The notes under the pieces were generated by a model. It made no database searches, had not been told where the DNA came from, and was given only the letters and a program-made list of their open reading frames with translations. From Bacteroidota bacterium (GTDB lineage: Bacteria > Bacteroidota > Bacteroidia > Flavobacteriales > Flavobacteriaceae), in NCBI GenBank assembly GCA_022560715.1, contig JADFSQ010000179.1, forward strand, positions 1 to 5,133: a stretch of 5,133 nucleotides of DNA, read 5' to 3'. Of the stretch, positions 1 to 5,133 are shown in pieces; within the stretch, counting starts at the first letter, position 1; each line of letters opens with the position of its first letter. Both the position numbers and the translations under genes were made by a program.

Positions 1-484
1 TTGCAAAAGGTTCATCAAGAATAATAACTTCAGGATTACCAATAAACGTTGCAACAATACCTGCTTTTTTTTGATTTCCTTTACTTAAATCACGTAGGTA
101 TTTTTTTTGCCCTAGAATTTCTCCGTGAAAAAAGTCTTCAAATTGAGAAATTAAAGTGTCTACATCTGCTTTGGTTTGACCGCGAAGTTCTCCAATAAAA
201 TAAAAATATTCTTCGGCAGTTAAGTAGCCTATTAAAAAACTTTCGTCAATAAATGATGATGTAAAAGGCTTCCACTCTTCACTTTCGTTTACTAAAATTT
301 CTTTGTTTTTAATCTGTCCTGTCGTTGGTTGTATTAAATCTAAAATCAAGCTAAAAAATGTAGTTTTTCCTGCGCCATTATTTCCTACAAGACCAAAACT
401 TTGTCCTTTTGGAATTTCCAGATTTTCTATATTTAATACTCGTATTCCTTTATAAGATTTTGATAAATTTTTAACTGATATCAT
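1..484 (-). CDS. ABC transporter ATP-binding protein (partial, 3' end outside window)
   Basis: This is the ATPase subunit of an ABC transporter, which hydrolyses ATP at the inner face of the cytoplasmic membrane to drive a membrane partner. The first 161 residues are present and the frame runs off the left edge, so the C-terminal part, including the H-loop, is missing. Visible motifs are Walker A GNNGAGKTT (residues 34-42), a signature loop LSKGNQKK (133-140, in place of canonical LSGGQ) and Walker B VIILDEP (153-159). The Q-loop region (about 76-88) has acidic residues (D80, E81) where a glutamine is usual. Degenerate signatures and an acidic Q-loop are common in exporter-type ATPases of the BcrA/CcmA-like group, so I do not read them as inactivation. 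The ATG at 482-484 lies 12 bp after the stop of the DUF5687 gene, which implies co-transcription and makes that protein the likely permease. Family is confident; substrate is unknown. Confidence 0.93.
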   Translation of the reverse strand, partial: MISVKNLSKSYKGIRVLNIENLEIPKGQSFGLVGNNGAGKTTFFSLILDLIQPTTGQIKNKEILVNESEEWKPFTSSFIDESFLIGYLTAEEYFYFIGELRGQTKADVDTLISQFEDFFHGEILGQKKYLRDLSKGNQKKAGIVATFIGNPEVIILDEPFA

Positions 485-496
485 AATTTATTATAG

Positions 497-1969
497 TTAT
501 TTTTTTTCGGCAAAAGCTGCAATTGTTTTATATTTCCCTTTTTGATAAATTCTTTCTATTTTATTTAAAAAGAAGTTTTTAAACACGATTCCTAAAACAC
601 CACTTAATGCTAACACGATAAGTCCTGCATTAAAACTAACCAACTTATATGGAACGTAAAAAAGAATCATTGGAAGCACTAATTTTGGTAAACCAATAAG
701 CATTTGTGTGAGATTAAACCCGTTGGTGTTACTAAATGCCTTCGCTTTAGTATTTAACTCTATTGGCACTCTATTTAGTGCGCCTCCCAACAATGTTATA
801 AACGTGTTTAAACCGATGTTAAATAATGCTCCTGCTGCTATCATTCCAAATATTTCCCAGCCAAAATATATGTATGGCGTACTTAATACAAACGAGATGG
901 CTACTGCAACTACCATTAAATACCATTTAGATTCCAAATATTTTTTATATGAAATATTCTGACTCATAAATAGTTTATAATATTCGCTATCCCAAGATGG
1001 TACTAACTGCCCAAAGGTCATTAAAAAACCTCCAGTTATAAACATTGATGCAAAAGCTAATATTGCAGGCATTTCTCTATAAACATCCGAAGTGAAGAAA
1101 AATAAGCCATAAAATAAAAAGAAGAACGACATCATTACAACTTGTTTTGGTCTTGCATTTCGCGAAATTAATTTCACATCGTTTTTTAAGAAAGGTGCAA
1201 TACTTCCAAAACGATTCATCCAGGTTAAGTCAGTTGTATTTACTTTTTCTGCTTTTTTAGAAACTGCATCATCTAAATAAAATCCTTTTCTTACATAATT
1301 AAAATTTATTTTATATAAACCTGCCATTAACAACAAAGAGATTACTGCTAAATATGGGTTTGTATATAACGTGTTAAATACTAATCCGATAGGTTCTGAA
1401 ATTTTAAAAATATCGTAATACTCAAGCCCAATTAAAACAACTAATGTTGATGCAATAGCATAAAAAACAGTGTTGTTTTTATTAATTAAAAAATTAATAA
1501 AATTTAAAGCCATATTAATACACATAATTGATAAAAAACAAAATAACACATTAACAGGTGGATATCCTTTTACTAAAAGAACAACTGTGAATGGAAGAAA
1601 AATAAACAACGATATGAAATTAAAAAAAGAAATTACTGTCTTTCCTAATAAATAATGAATTACAATATTCCGTTTTATAGGAATTATCATTAAGGGTTTA
1701 ATGTTCATTACTGGTAATTGCTGCATGAAAAAGCGAATTGCTAAATTGGCCAAAACCCAATAAATCATAAAATTGTTTACCGTTTCTATTGGATCGGCTT
1801 CTGGCATTGTCTTTTTTAAAATGAAAAACATAGCACCTCCCATTAAAATAGCCATCCCTCCGAAATATAAAACAGCAAAAAACATTAAAATTTTAATTGC
1901 TAAACCTTTTTGAAAATATGACGCTCTAGTAAATTGCTTCCATTCGAGGCTTAAAAAACGTTTTATCAT
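497..1969 (-). CDS. DUF5687 family membrane protein, probable ABC-type permease
   Basis: This 490-residue integral membrane protein resembles the DUF5687 family found in Flavobacteriaceae and other Bacteroidota; I recognise it by sequence character and context, not by a search. By eye there are about 12 hydrophobic segments, near residues 28-50, 66-82, 112-132, 139-158, 168-184, 203-220, 276-293, 300-320, 348-368, 372-395, 424-440 and 446-466. A long polar stretch (about 222-275) divides them into two halves. The N-terminus (SLEWKQFTRA, 7-16) and the loop PSWDSEYYKLF (324-334) look like family signatures. There is no signal peptide apart from the first membrane segment. The start is ATG at 1967-1969 behind A-rich sequence, with no Shine-Dalgarno. 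The gene is first of a two-gene unit with the ABC ATPase, so I infer that it is the membrane half of an ABC exporter. The transported molecule is not known. Confidence 0.85.
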   Translation of the reverse strand: MIKRFLSLEWKQFTRASYFQKGLAIKILMFFAVLYFGGMAILMGGAMFFILKKTMPEADPIETVNNFMIYWVLANLAIRFFMQQLPVMNIKPLMIIPIKRNIVIHYLLGKTVISFFNFISLFIFLPFTVVLLVKGYPPVNVLFCFLSIMCINMALNFINFLINKNNTVFYAIASTLVVLIGLEYYDIFKISEPIGLVFNTLYTNPYLAVISLLLMAGLYKINFNYVRKGFYLDDAVSKKAEKVNTTDLTWMNRFGSIAPFLKNDVKLISRNARPKQVVMMSFFFLFYGLFFFTSDVYREMPAILAFASMFITGGFLMTFGQLVPSWDSEYYKLFMSQNISYKKYLESKWYLMVVAVAISFVLSTPYIYFGWEIFGMIAAGALFNIGLNTFITLLGGALNRVPIELNTKAKAFSNTNGFNLTQMLIGLPKLVLPMILFYVPYKLVSFNAGLIVLALSGVLGIVFKNFFLNKIERIYQKGKYKTIAAFAEKK

Positions 1970-2024
1970 AGTTTTTGGTTAATGTTCAGTTAATTAGTAA
2001 ATCAAATGTCGAAATTGTTACAAA

Positions 2025-2032
2025 CAAATTTA
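2025..2032 (-). promoter_or_regulatory. candidate -7 element for the DUF5687/ABC operon
   Basis: Read on the minus strand this is TAAATTTG, an exact match to the Bacteroidota -7 consensus TAnnTTTG. It lies 55 bp upstream of the DUF5687 start codon, which would give a leader of roughly 50 nt. I see no TTG -33 element at the usual 17-23 bp distance. In DNA this AT-rich an 8-base match with two free positions can occur by chance. Confidence 0.35.
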
Positions 2033-2053
2033 AAATTTCAAACGCGACTTCAC

Positions 2054-2061
2054 TACTTTTG
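2054..2061 (+). promoter_or_regulatory. candidate -7 element for the PaaE-like gene
   Basis: TACTTTTG matches the Bacteroidota -7 consensus TAnnTTTG exactly. It ends 15 bp before the ATG at 2077, so transcription would begin only about 8-10 nt upstream of the start codon. If real, it excludes the in-frame TTG at 1975 as the translation start. No TTG -33 element is visible at the expected spacing. Confidence 0.35.
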
Positions 2062-2076
2062 TTGAAAATTATTTTA

Positions 2077-3132
2077 ATGTCGCATTTTCACAAACTCACA
2101 ATACAAGAAATAAATAAAGAAACAGATAAAGCTGTAACCATTAGTTTTGAAGTTCCTCAAGATTTAAAAGAAATTTTTGTTTTTAAAGCCGGGCAGTACA
2201 TTACCTTAAAAACTTCAGTTAATGGAAATGAAGTGAGGCGCGATTACTCACTGTGTTCTTCGCCCAAAAGTGGTGAGCTTAAAGTGGCCGTAAAAGAAGT
2301 TAAAGATGGCACGTTTTCGGCTTATGCTAACCGCAAATTACAGGTTGGTGATGTTTTAAACGTCGCTCCACCAAAAGGTCATTTTGTGTTTGAGCCTAAT
2401 GATTCTAAAACCAAAAATATTGCTGCTTTTGCTGCAGGTAGTGGTATTACACCTATATTAAGCATTATTAAATGCGCTCTTGAAGAAGAAATATACAGCA
2501 AAGTTATTCTAGTTTACGGTAACAAAACTACTAAAGATACTATGTTTTTAAATCAGCTTTTAGAATTACAGCATAAGTATAGTGAGCGTTTTTCTATACA
2601 GTTTGTTTATAGTCAAGCAAAAGAAGATAATGCTGTTTTTGGTCGAATTGAAAAAAGCACTGTTAACCTTATTGTTAAAAACGAATATAAGCATCTTGTT
2701 ATTGATGCCTTTTATCTTTGTGGACCAGAAGGCATGATTTATACTGTAAAAGACGTTTTAACCGAACATAATATTGATGAGAAGACCATTTTTTATGAAC
2801 TTTTTAAAGCTGCAAAACCTACTGAAATTAAAGAAGAAACTACTAAAAGTGATAACACTAAAATTACCATTATTGTTGATGACGAAGAAACTACTTTTGA
2901 GATGTCTCAAAAACAAACCATTCTTGAAGCTGCTTTAGATGAAGATATAGATGCTCCTTATTCTTGCCAAGGCGGAATTTGTAGCAGTTGTATTGCTCGA
3001 CTAACAGAAGGCGAAGCAACCATGCGACAAAATAATATTCTTACTGATAGCGAATTGGACGAAGGCTTAATTTTAACCTGCCAAGCCCAACCAACAACTC
3101 CAACTATTGTTGTGGATTATGATGATGTGTGA
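2077..3132 (+). CDS. PaaE-like ferredoxin--NADP(+) reductase (FAD/NAD(P)H and [2Fe-2S] domains)
   Basis: This soluble 351-residue electron-transfer flavoprotein carries electrons from NAD(P)H through FAD to a [2Fe-2S] cluster and on to an oxygenase, desaturase or similar acceptor. The FAD-binding barrel covers about residues 5-105, with RDYSLCSSP at 55-63. The NAD(P)-binding domain covers about 113-245, with GSGITP at 121-126 and CGPEGM at 215-220, ending in FYELF (239-243). A charged linker (about 246-262) leads to a plant-type ferredoxin domain with cluster ligands C297, C302, C305 and C335 (C-x4-C-x2-C-x29-C). Domain order and length fit PaaE of the phenylacetyl-CoA epoxygenase, but no paaABCD genes are adjacent, so the generic name is safer. 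The frame stays open upstream to a TTG at 1975. I choose ATG 2077 because the family begins close to the sequence HKLTIQEI and the upstream 34 residues look non-homologous. Confidence 0.93.
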   Translation: MSHFHKLTIQEINKETDKAVTISFEVPQDLKEIFVFKAGQYITLKTSVNGNEVRRDYSLCSSPKSGELKVAVKEVKDGTFSAYANRKLQVGDVLNVAPPKGHFVFEPNDSKTKNIAAFAAGSGITPILSIIKCALEEEIYSKVILVYGNKTTKDTMFLNQLLELQHKYSERFSIQFVYSQAKEDNAVFGRIEKSTVNLIVKNEYKHLVIDAFYLCGPEGMIYTVKDVLTEHNIDEKTIFYELFKAAKPTEIKEETTKSDNTKITIIVDDEETTFEMSQKQTILEAALDEDIDAPYSCQGGICSSCIARLTEGEATMRQNNILTDSELDEGLILTCQAQPTTPTIVVDYDDV

Positions 3133-3385
3133 AAGTAGATGTTAGACCGCTTCGCTTTTAGATTTAAGAGAAAAGACTTCTTTTTAGATAATTGCCAATC
3201 AGTAAAATACAAAATTAAAAAACAAGAAGGTTTTTTAAAAATTTTATTCGGACAACAATAAAATTAAAAATCCGATTACTGCCTTGATTATATTCTATTA
3301 CTTAATGCCGTGTAACTTCTTTGTTTTAAAGACCTCACAGGTTTTAAAAACCTGTGAGGTCTAAAATCTACGAATAGATTCCTGC
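3133..3385. other. non-coding convergent spacer
   Basis: This AT-rich spacer separates the 3' end of the PaaE-like gene from the 3' end of the oppositely oriented GT9 gene. It contains the perfect palindrome at 3330-3362 and the outer arm of the palindrome at 3378-3397. The first 60 bases hold two loosely similar pieces, each ending in TTTTAGAT (3156-3163 and 3182-3189). No convincing gene is present; a 40-codon ATG frame at 3139-3261 has no recognisable features. Confidence 0.7.
3330..3362. repeat. perfect 33-bp palindrome, possible bidirectional terminator or dispersed repeat
   Basis: The arms AGACCTCACAGG (3330-3341) and CCTGTGAGGTCT (3351-3362) are exact reverse complements. The middle TTTTAAAAA extends the pairing to a single central base at 3346. 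As RNA this gives a stem of about 14 bp with a 5-nt loop on either strand. It lies between convergent genes, the usual place for a bidirectional terminator, but neither side has a proper U-tract. From memory, near-identical GACCTCACAGG-type palindromes recur between genes in flavobacterial genomes, so a dispersed repeat that also ends transcription is my preferred reading. Confidence 0.75.
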
Positions 3386-3397
3386 CTACGCAGGAAT
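3378..3397. repeat. hairpin repeat overlapping the GT9 stop codon
   Basis: ATTCCTGC (3378-3385) and GCAGGAAT (3390-3397) are exact inverted arms around a 4-nt loop CTAC. The sequence resembles a widespread family of intergenic hairpins of the form ATTCCTGC-loop-GCAGGAAT; that resemblance is from memory, not from a search. The right arm codes for the last residues (I-P-A) of the GT9 protein, and the loop contains its TAG stop. It may also help terminate the GT9 transcript. Confidence 0.7.
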
Positions 3398-4411
3398 AAC
3401 AGACTCTATTTTATCAATAATTATTTCAGGAGAAATACTCCTTGAAGCTTCTTTATAACCTTCAGGATATTTGTTTCCATAAATTGATGTTGGGATTTTA
3501 GGAAATTGTTTTCTATCAGACAATAAAGCATAATCTTGTGGTTGATTAAATGGCGCAAAACCTGAAAAAGGATGTGTAACCCCCCAAATGGTAACTACTT
3601 TTTTACCTAGCATCGCAGCTAAGTGTGAATTGGCTGAATCCATAGACAGCATTATATCTAAGTTTGAAATAACATCCAATTCTTCGCTTAAAGACAATTT
3701 TCCGGCGAGATTGATAACATTCTCAAAACTGTTTTGAAAACTATTTAAAATCTCAACCTCTTGTTGTCCGCCTCCAAATAAAAGTATTTTATGTGTTTTA
3801 GAGAGCGTGGCTATAACTTCTTTTATTAAATCTAAAGGATACATTTTACTTTCAAAGGCTGCAAAAGGCGCTATACCAATCCATTTTAGTGTATCGCTCC
3901 CAACAATGGTTAGAGTCTTATTATTCAATTTTGATTGTTCGGGAAATGATGGACTGCTCAATTCTAATTTAAATCCGAGTTTTTCAAAAACATCAGCATA
4001 GCGTTGCTGTGTGGTTTTTAGTTGTTTGAATATTACTCCGGTAGTCAATGCTTTTTTTTCTGCTCTGCCTTTATCTATTTGAACACATTTTATACCGAAT
4101 AAAAAGAATTTTAAAATGTTACTTCGCAATACGTTGTGCAAATCGGCTACAGCATCTATATCTAATTTTTTTAATTCTTTTGAAAGTTTCCAAAGCCCAA
4201 AAATACCTTTATGTTTTCCTTTTACATCAGCGTGAAAAACTGAAACATTTTCTAAATCTCTAAAAAAAGGTTTAAAAAATTCCCGAGTTAAAACCGTCAA
4301 TTTTACATCTGGAAATTGTTCTGTAAATGCTCTTAAAACTGGAACAGTCATTGCCACGTCTCCCATTGCAGAGAGGCGAATAACAAGGATATGTTTTGAT
4401 GATTTTGGCAT
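3386..4411 (-). CDS. glycosyltransferase family 9 protein (heptosyltransferase-like)
   Basis: This 341-residue enzyme belongs to the GT9 family, which transfers heptose or related sugars from a nucleotide-activated donor during lipopolysaccharide core or other surface-glycan synthesis, at the cytoplasmic face of the inner membrane. The two-domain GT-B layout is visible. The N-terminal half has VIRLSAMGDVAMTVPVL (10-26) and DLHN (90-93). The C-terminal donor-binding half has IGIAPFAAFESKMYP (178-192, with K189 where the family often has a donor-contacting lysine), FGGGQQE (212-218), NLAGKLSL (234-241) and DSANSHLAAMLGK (258-270) followed by TIWGVTHP (274-281). Length is normal for the family, and no signal peptide or membrane span is evident. 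The ATG at 4409-4411 is directly followed by the typical N-terminal strand. It lies 49 bp downstream of the DUF4254 gene and probably shares its transcript. The final residues and stop derive from a hairpin repeat. Acceptor and sugar are unknown. Confidence 0.93.
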   Translation of the reverse strand: MPKSSKHILVIRLSAMGDVAMTVPVLRAFTEQFPDVKLTVLTREFFKPFFRDLENVSVFHADVKGKHKGIFGLWKLSKELKKLDIDAVADLHNVLRSNILKFFLFGIKCVQIDKGRAEKKALTTGVIFKQLKTTQQRYADVFEKLGFKLELSSPSFPEQSKLNNKTLTIVGSDTLKWIGIAPFAAFESKMYPLDLIKEVIATLSKTHKILLFGGGQQEVEILNSFQNSFENVINLAGKLSLSEELDVISNLDIMLSMDSANSHLAAMLGKKVVTIWGVTHPFSGFAPFNQPQDYALLSDRKQFPKIPTSIYGNKYPEGYKEASRSISPEIIIDKIESVIPA

Positions 4412-4460
4412 TTGAAACGCAATGGATAAGATCCTGAAACAAGTTTAGGATAACAAGTCA
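4412..4460 (-). other. DUF4254-GT9 intergenic spacer
   Basis: This 49-bp gap between two co-directional genes is largely filled by a hairpin-forming sequence (4431-4451). There is no Shine-Dalgarno before the GT9 ATG; the bases just upstream on the minus strand read GCGTTTCAA. I see no TAnnTTTG promoter in the gap, so GT9 is probably transcribed from the promoter in front of DUF4254. Confidence 0.55.
4431..4451. repeat. imperfect hairpin repeat inside the DUF4254-GT9 unit
   Basis: ATCCTGAA (4431-4438) and TTTAGGAT (4444-4451) form an 8-bp stem around the loop ACAAG. One position is G-T on the plus strand, which becomes A-C on the transcribed minus strand. It resembles dispersed elements of the type ATCCTGAA-loop-TTCAGGAT that I recall from Bacteroidota genomes, with one base change in the right arm. 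Short direct repeats GGATAA flank or overlap it (4424-4429 and 4448-4453). With its mismatch and no U-tract it should be a poor terminator and may act only on mRNA stability. Confidence 0.55.
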
Positions 4461-5069
4461 TTATTTTTGTCCTCTCAAAACTGGATTTAATTCCTCATCG
4501 TTGTACATTTTCATTTGTTTATAAACTTTCATATACTTATTACCAGTTGCAATATCTTGTAATAAAGTATCTATCGCTGTACTTAAATCAACACGTTGCT
4601 CTAATAAAACATCTAATTTTTTCTGGCAGGCATTTCTATGTTCTTCAGAAGCATCTGTTCGTGTTGCTTCTTCATTCATATGATACACCTTTAAGGCTAA
4701 AATGGATAACCTGTCAACTCCCCAAGCGGGACTTTCGGTATTAATTGTTGCATTGGTTTTTACTTCAACATCTTTGTGTTTATTTAGAAAATAGCTGTCA
4801 ATATATTCAACCATATCAGTTCTATCTTGGTTGGAGGCGTCAATTTGACGTTTTAATGTTAATGCAGCAACCGGGTCAATTTGTGGGTCACGAATAATAT
4901 CTTCGTAATGCCATTGTACAGTATCTATCCAACATTTTCTATATAACAAATGTTCTAATACATTTATTTTCTCGTCGTAAGGATTGTTAAATGACTGATT
5001 AACCGTATTTATAATGTGATATCTATCTATCACTTCTTTAAAAATGGCATTCGCATCACTTGAAAACAT
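4461..5069 (-). CDS. DUF4254 domain-containing protein
   Basis: This 202-residue protein resembles the DUF4254 family, small predicted-cytosolic proteins that in Bacteroidota are often encoded beside GT9 glycosyltransferases; the assignment is from recognition, not a search. It looks almost wholly alpha-helical, with no signal peptide or membrane segment. Segments that look like family signatures are LLYRKCWIDTVQWHYEDIIR (41-60), KRQIDASNQDRTDMVEYID (73-91), SPAWGVDRLSILALKVYHM (113-131) and ELNPVLRG (193-200). The density of charged and aromatic residues in the first two suggests a binding or active site, but no known catalytic motif can be named. The start is ATG 5067-5069, behind A/T-rich sequence. 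It is the upstream gene of a probable two-gene unit with GT9, which points to a role in glycan synthesis. The biochemical function is unknown. Confidence 0.85.
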   Translation of the reverse strand: MFSSDANAIFKEVIDRYHIINTVNQSFNNPYDEKINVLEHLLYRKCWIDTVQWHYEDIIRDPQIDPVAALTLKRQIDASNQDRTDMVEYIDSYFLNKHKDVEVKTNATINTESPAWGVDRLSILALKVYHMNEEATRTDASEEHRNACQKKLDVLLEQRVDLSTAIDTLLQDIATGNKYMKVYKQMKMYNDEELNPVLRGQK

Positions 5070-5086
5070 ATCTTAAAAATTTAAAG

Positions 5087-5094
5087 CAAACCTA
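5087..5094 (-). promoter_or_regulatory. candidate -7 element, proximal, for DUF4254-GT9
   Basis: Read on the minus strand this is TAGGTTTG, an exact TAnnTTTG match that lies 17 bp upstream of the DUF4254 ATG. It would give a leader of about 10 nt. No -33 TTG is seen at normal spacing. A second match lies 2 bp further upstream (5097-5104), so only one of the two may be real. Confidence 0.4.
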
Positions 5095-5096
5095 CA

Positions 5097-5104
5097 CAAA
5101 ATTA
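5097..5104 (-). promoter_or_regulatory. candidate -7 element, distal, for DUF4254-GT9
   Basis: Read on the minus strand this is TAATTTTG, also an exact TAnnTTTG match, 27 bp upstream of the DUF4254 ATG. It would give a leader of about 20 nt. The sequence further upstream to the window edge is AT-rich and has no TTG at 17-23 bp. Confidence 0.35.
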
Positions 5105-5133
5105 TATAAAAACGAGTATAAAACATTAAGTAG

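Noticed and set aside
65..108. Two 8-base T runs (65-72 and 101-108) as possible frameshift or slippage sites in the ATPase
   Set aside because: The reading frame stays intact through both, and the signature and Walker B motifs are in frame. They simply encode lysine-rich stretches in AT-rich DNA.
708..962. Plus-strand open frame of 84 codons
   Set aside because: It lies entirely inside the DUF5687 gene on the opposite strand and resembles no protein family. The minus-strand frame has clear membrane-protein character.
1470..1655. Plus-strand open frame of 61 codons
   Set aside because: It is antisense to the DUF5687 gene in a run of hydrophobic codons, with low-complexity lysine/isoleucine-rich translation.
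1975..2076. Upstream in-frame extension of the PaaE-like gene from a TTG codon
   Set aside because: The extra 34 residues look like translated spacer, the family normally begins near the ATG at 2077, and a candidate promoter lies inside the extension.
3171..3184. Possible terminator hairpin AAAAGA/TCTTTT after the PaaE-like gene
   Set aside because: Full pairing leaves a 2-nt loop, the stem is nearly all A-T, and there is no following U-tract. It is too weak to call.
3139..3261. 40-codon ATG reading frame beginning 6 bp after the PaaE-like stop
   Set aside because: It has no recognisable domain, a composition expected of AT-rich spacer, and a beginning that overlaps repeat-like sequence. 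I cannot support it as a gene.
3807..4263. Two plus-strand open frames (3807-4001 and 4048-4263)
   Set aside because: Both are antisense to the GT9 gene, whose motifs on the minus strand are unambiguous.
4547..4744. Plus-strand open frame of 65 codons
   Set aside because: It is antisense to the DUF4254 gene and has no supporting features.
1..5133. CRISPR arrays, tRNA or rRNA genes, transposases, toxin-antitoxin or defence genes
   Set aside because: I looked on both strands and saw no regularly spaced repeats, no tRNA-like cloverleaf and no such protein. All long frames are accounted for by the five genes listed.

Overview
The window looks like chromosomal DNA from a member of the Bacteroidota, most likely family Flavobacteriaceae. 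The DNA is strongly AT-rich. Start codons are preceded by A/T-rich stretches rather than Shine-Dalgarno sequences. Promoter candidates match the Bacteroidota -7 element TAnnTTTG. Several of the protein families (DUF5687, DUF4254, a PaaE-like reductase) are typical of that group. The genus cannot be fixed from this sequence alone.

Layout, left to right. (1) Positions 1-484 and 497-1969, both minus strand, form a tight pair. A large polytopic membrane protein of the DUF5687 type is followed 12 bp later by an ABC-transporter ATPase whose 3' end runs off the left edge. Together they look like one exporter-type ABC system of unknown substrate. (2) Positions 1970-2076 are a short divergent spacer with a candidate promoter on each strand. 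(3) Positions 2077-3132, plus strand, encode a PaaE-type oxidoreductase: an FAD/NAD(P)H reductase domain with a C-terminal plant-type [2Fe-2S] ferredoxin domain. No oxygenase partner lies in the window. (4) Positions 3133-3385 are a non-coding convergent spacer holding a perfect 33-bp palindrome and most of a second palindrome. (5) Positions 3386-4411 and 4461-5069, both minus strand, form a probable two-gene unit. A DUF4254 protein is upstream and a glycosyltransferase family 9 (heptosyltransferase-like) enzyme is downstream, probably serving lipopolysaccharide or other surface-glycan assembly.

Most of the window is ordinary core-type flavobacterial sequence. I found no CRISPR array, tRNA, rRNA, transposase or phage gene. 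The most notable structure is three unrelated hairpin-forming sequences within about 1.1 kb, two beyond the 3' end of the GT9 gene and one in front of it. All three resemble dispersed intergenic repeats. One of them supplies the last codons and the stop codon of the GT9 gene. I do not see a convincing new defence or mobile system here. The least understood genes are the DUF5687/ABC pair and the DUF4254/GT9 pair.
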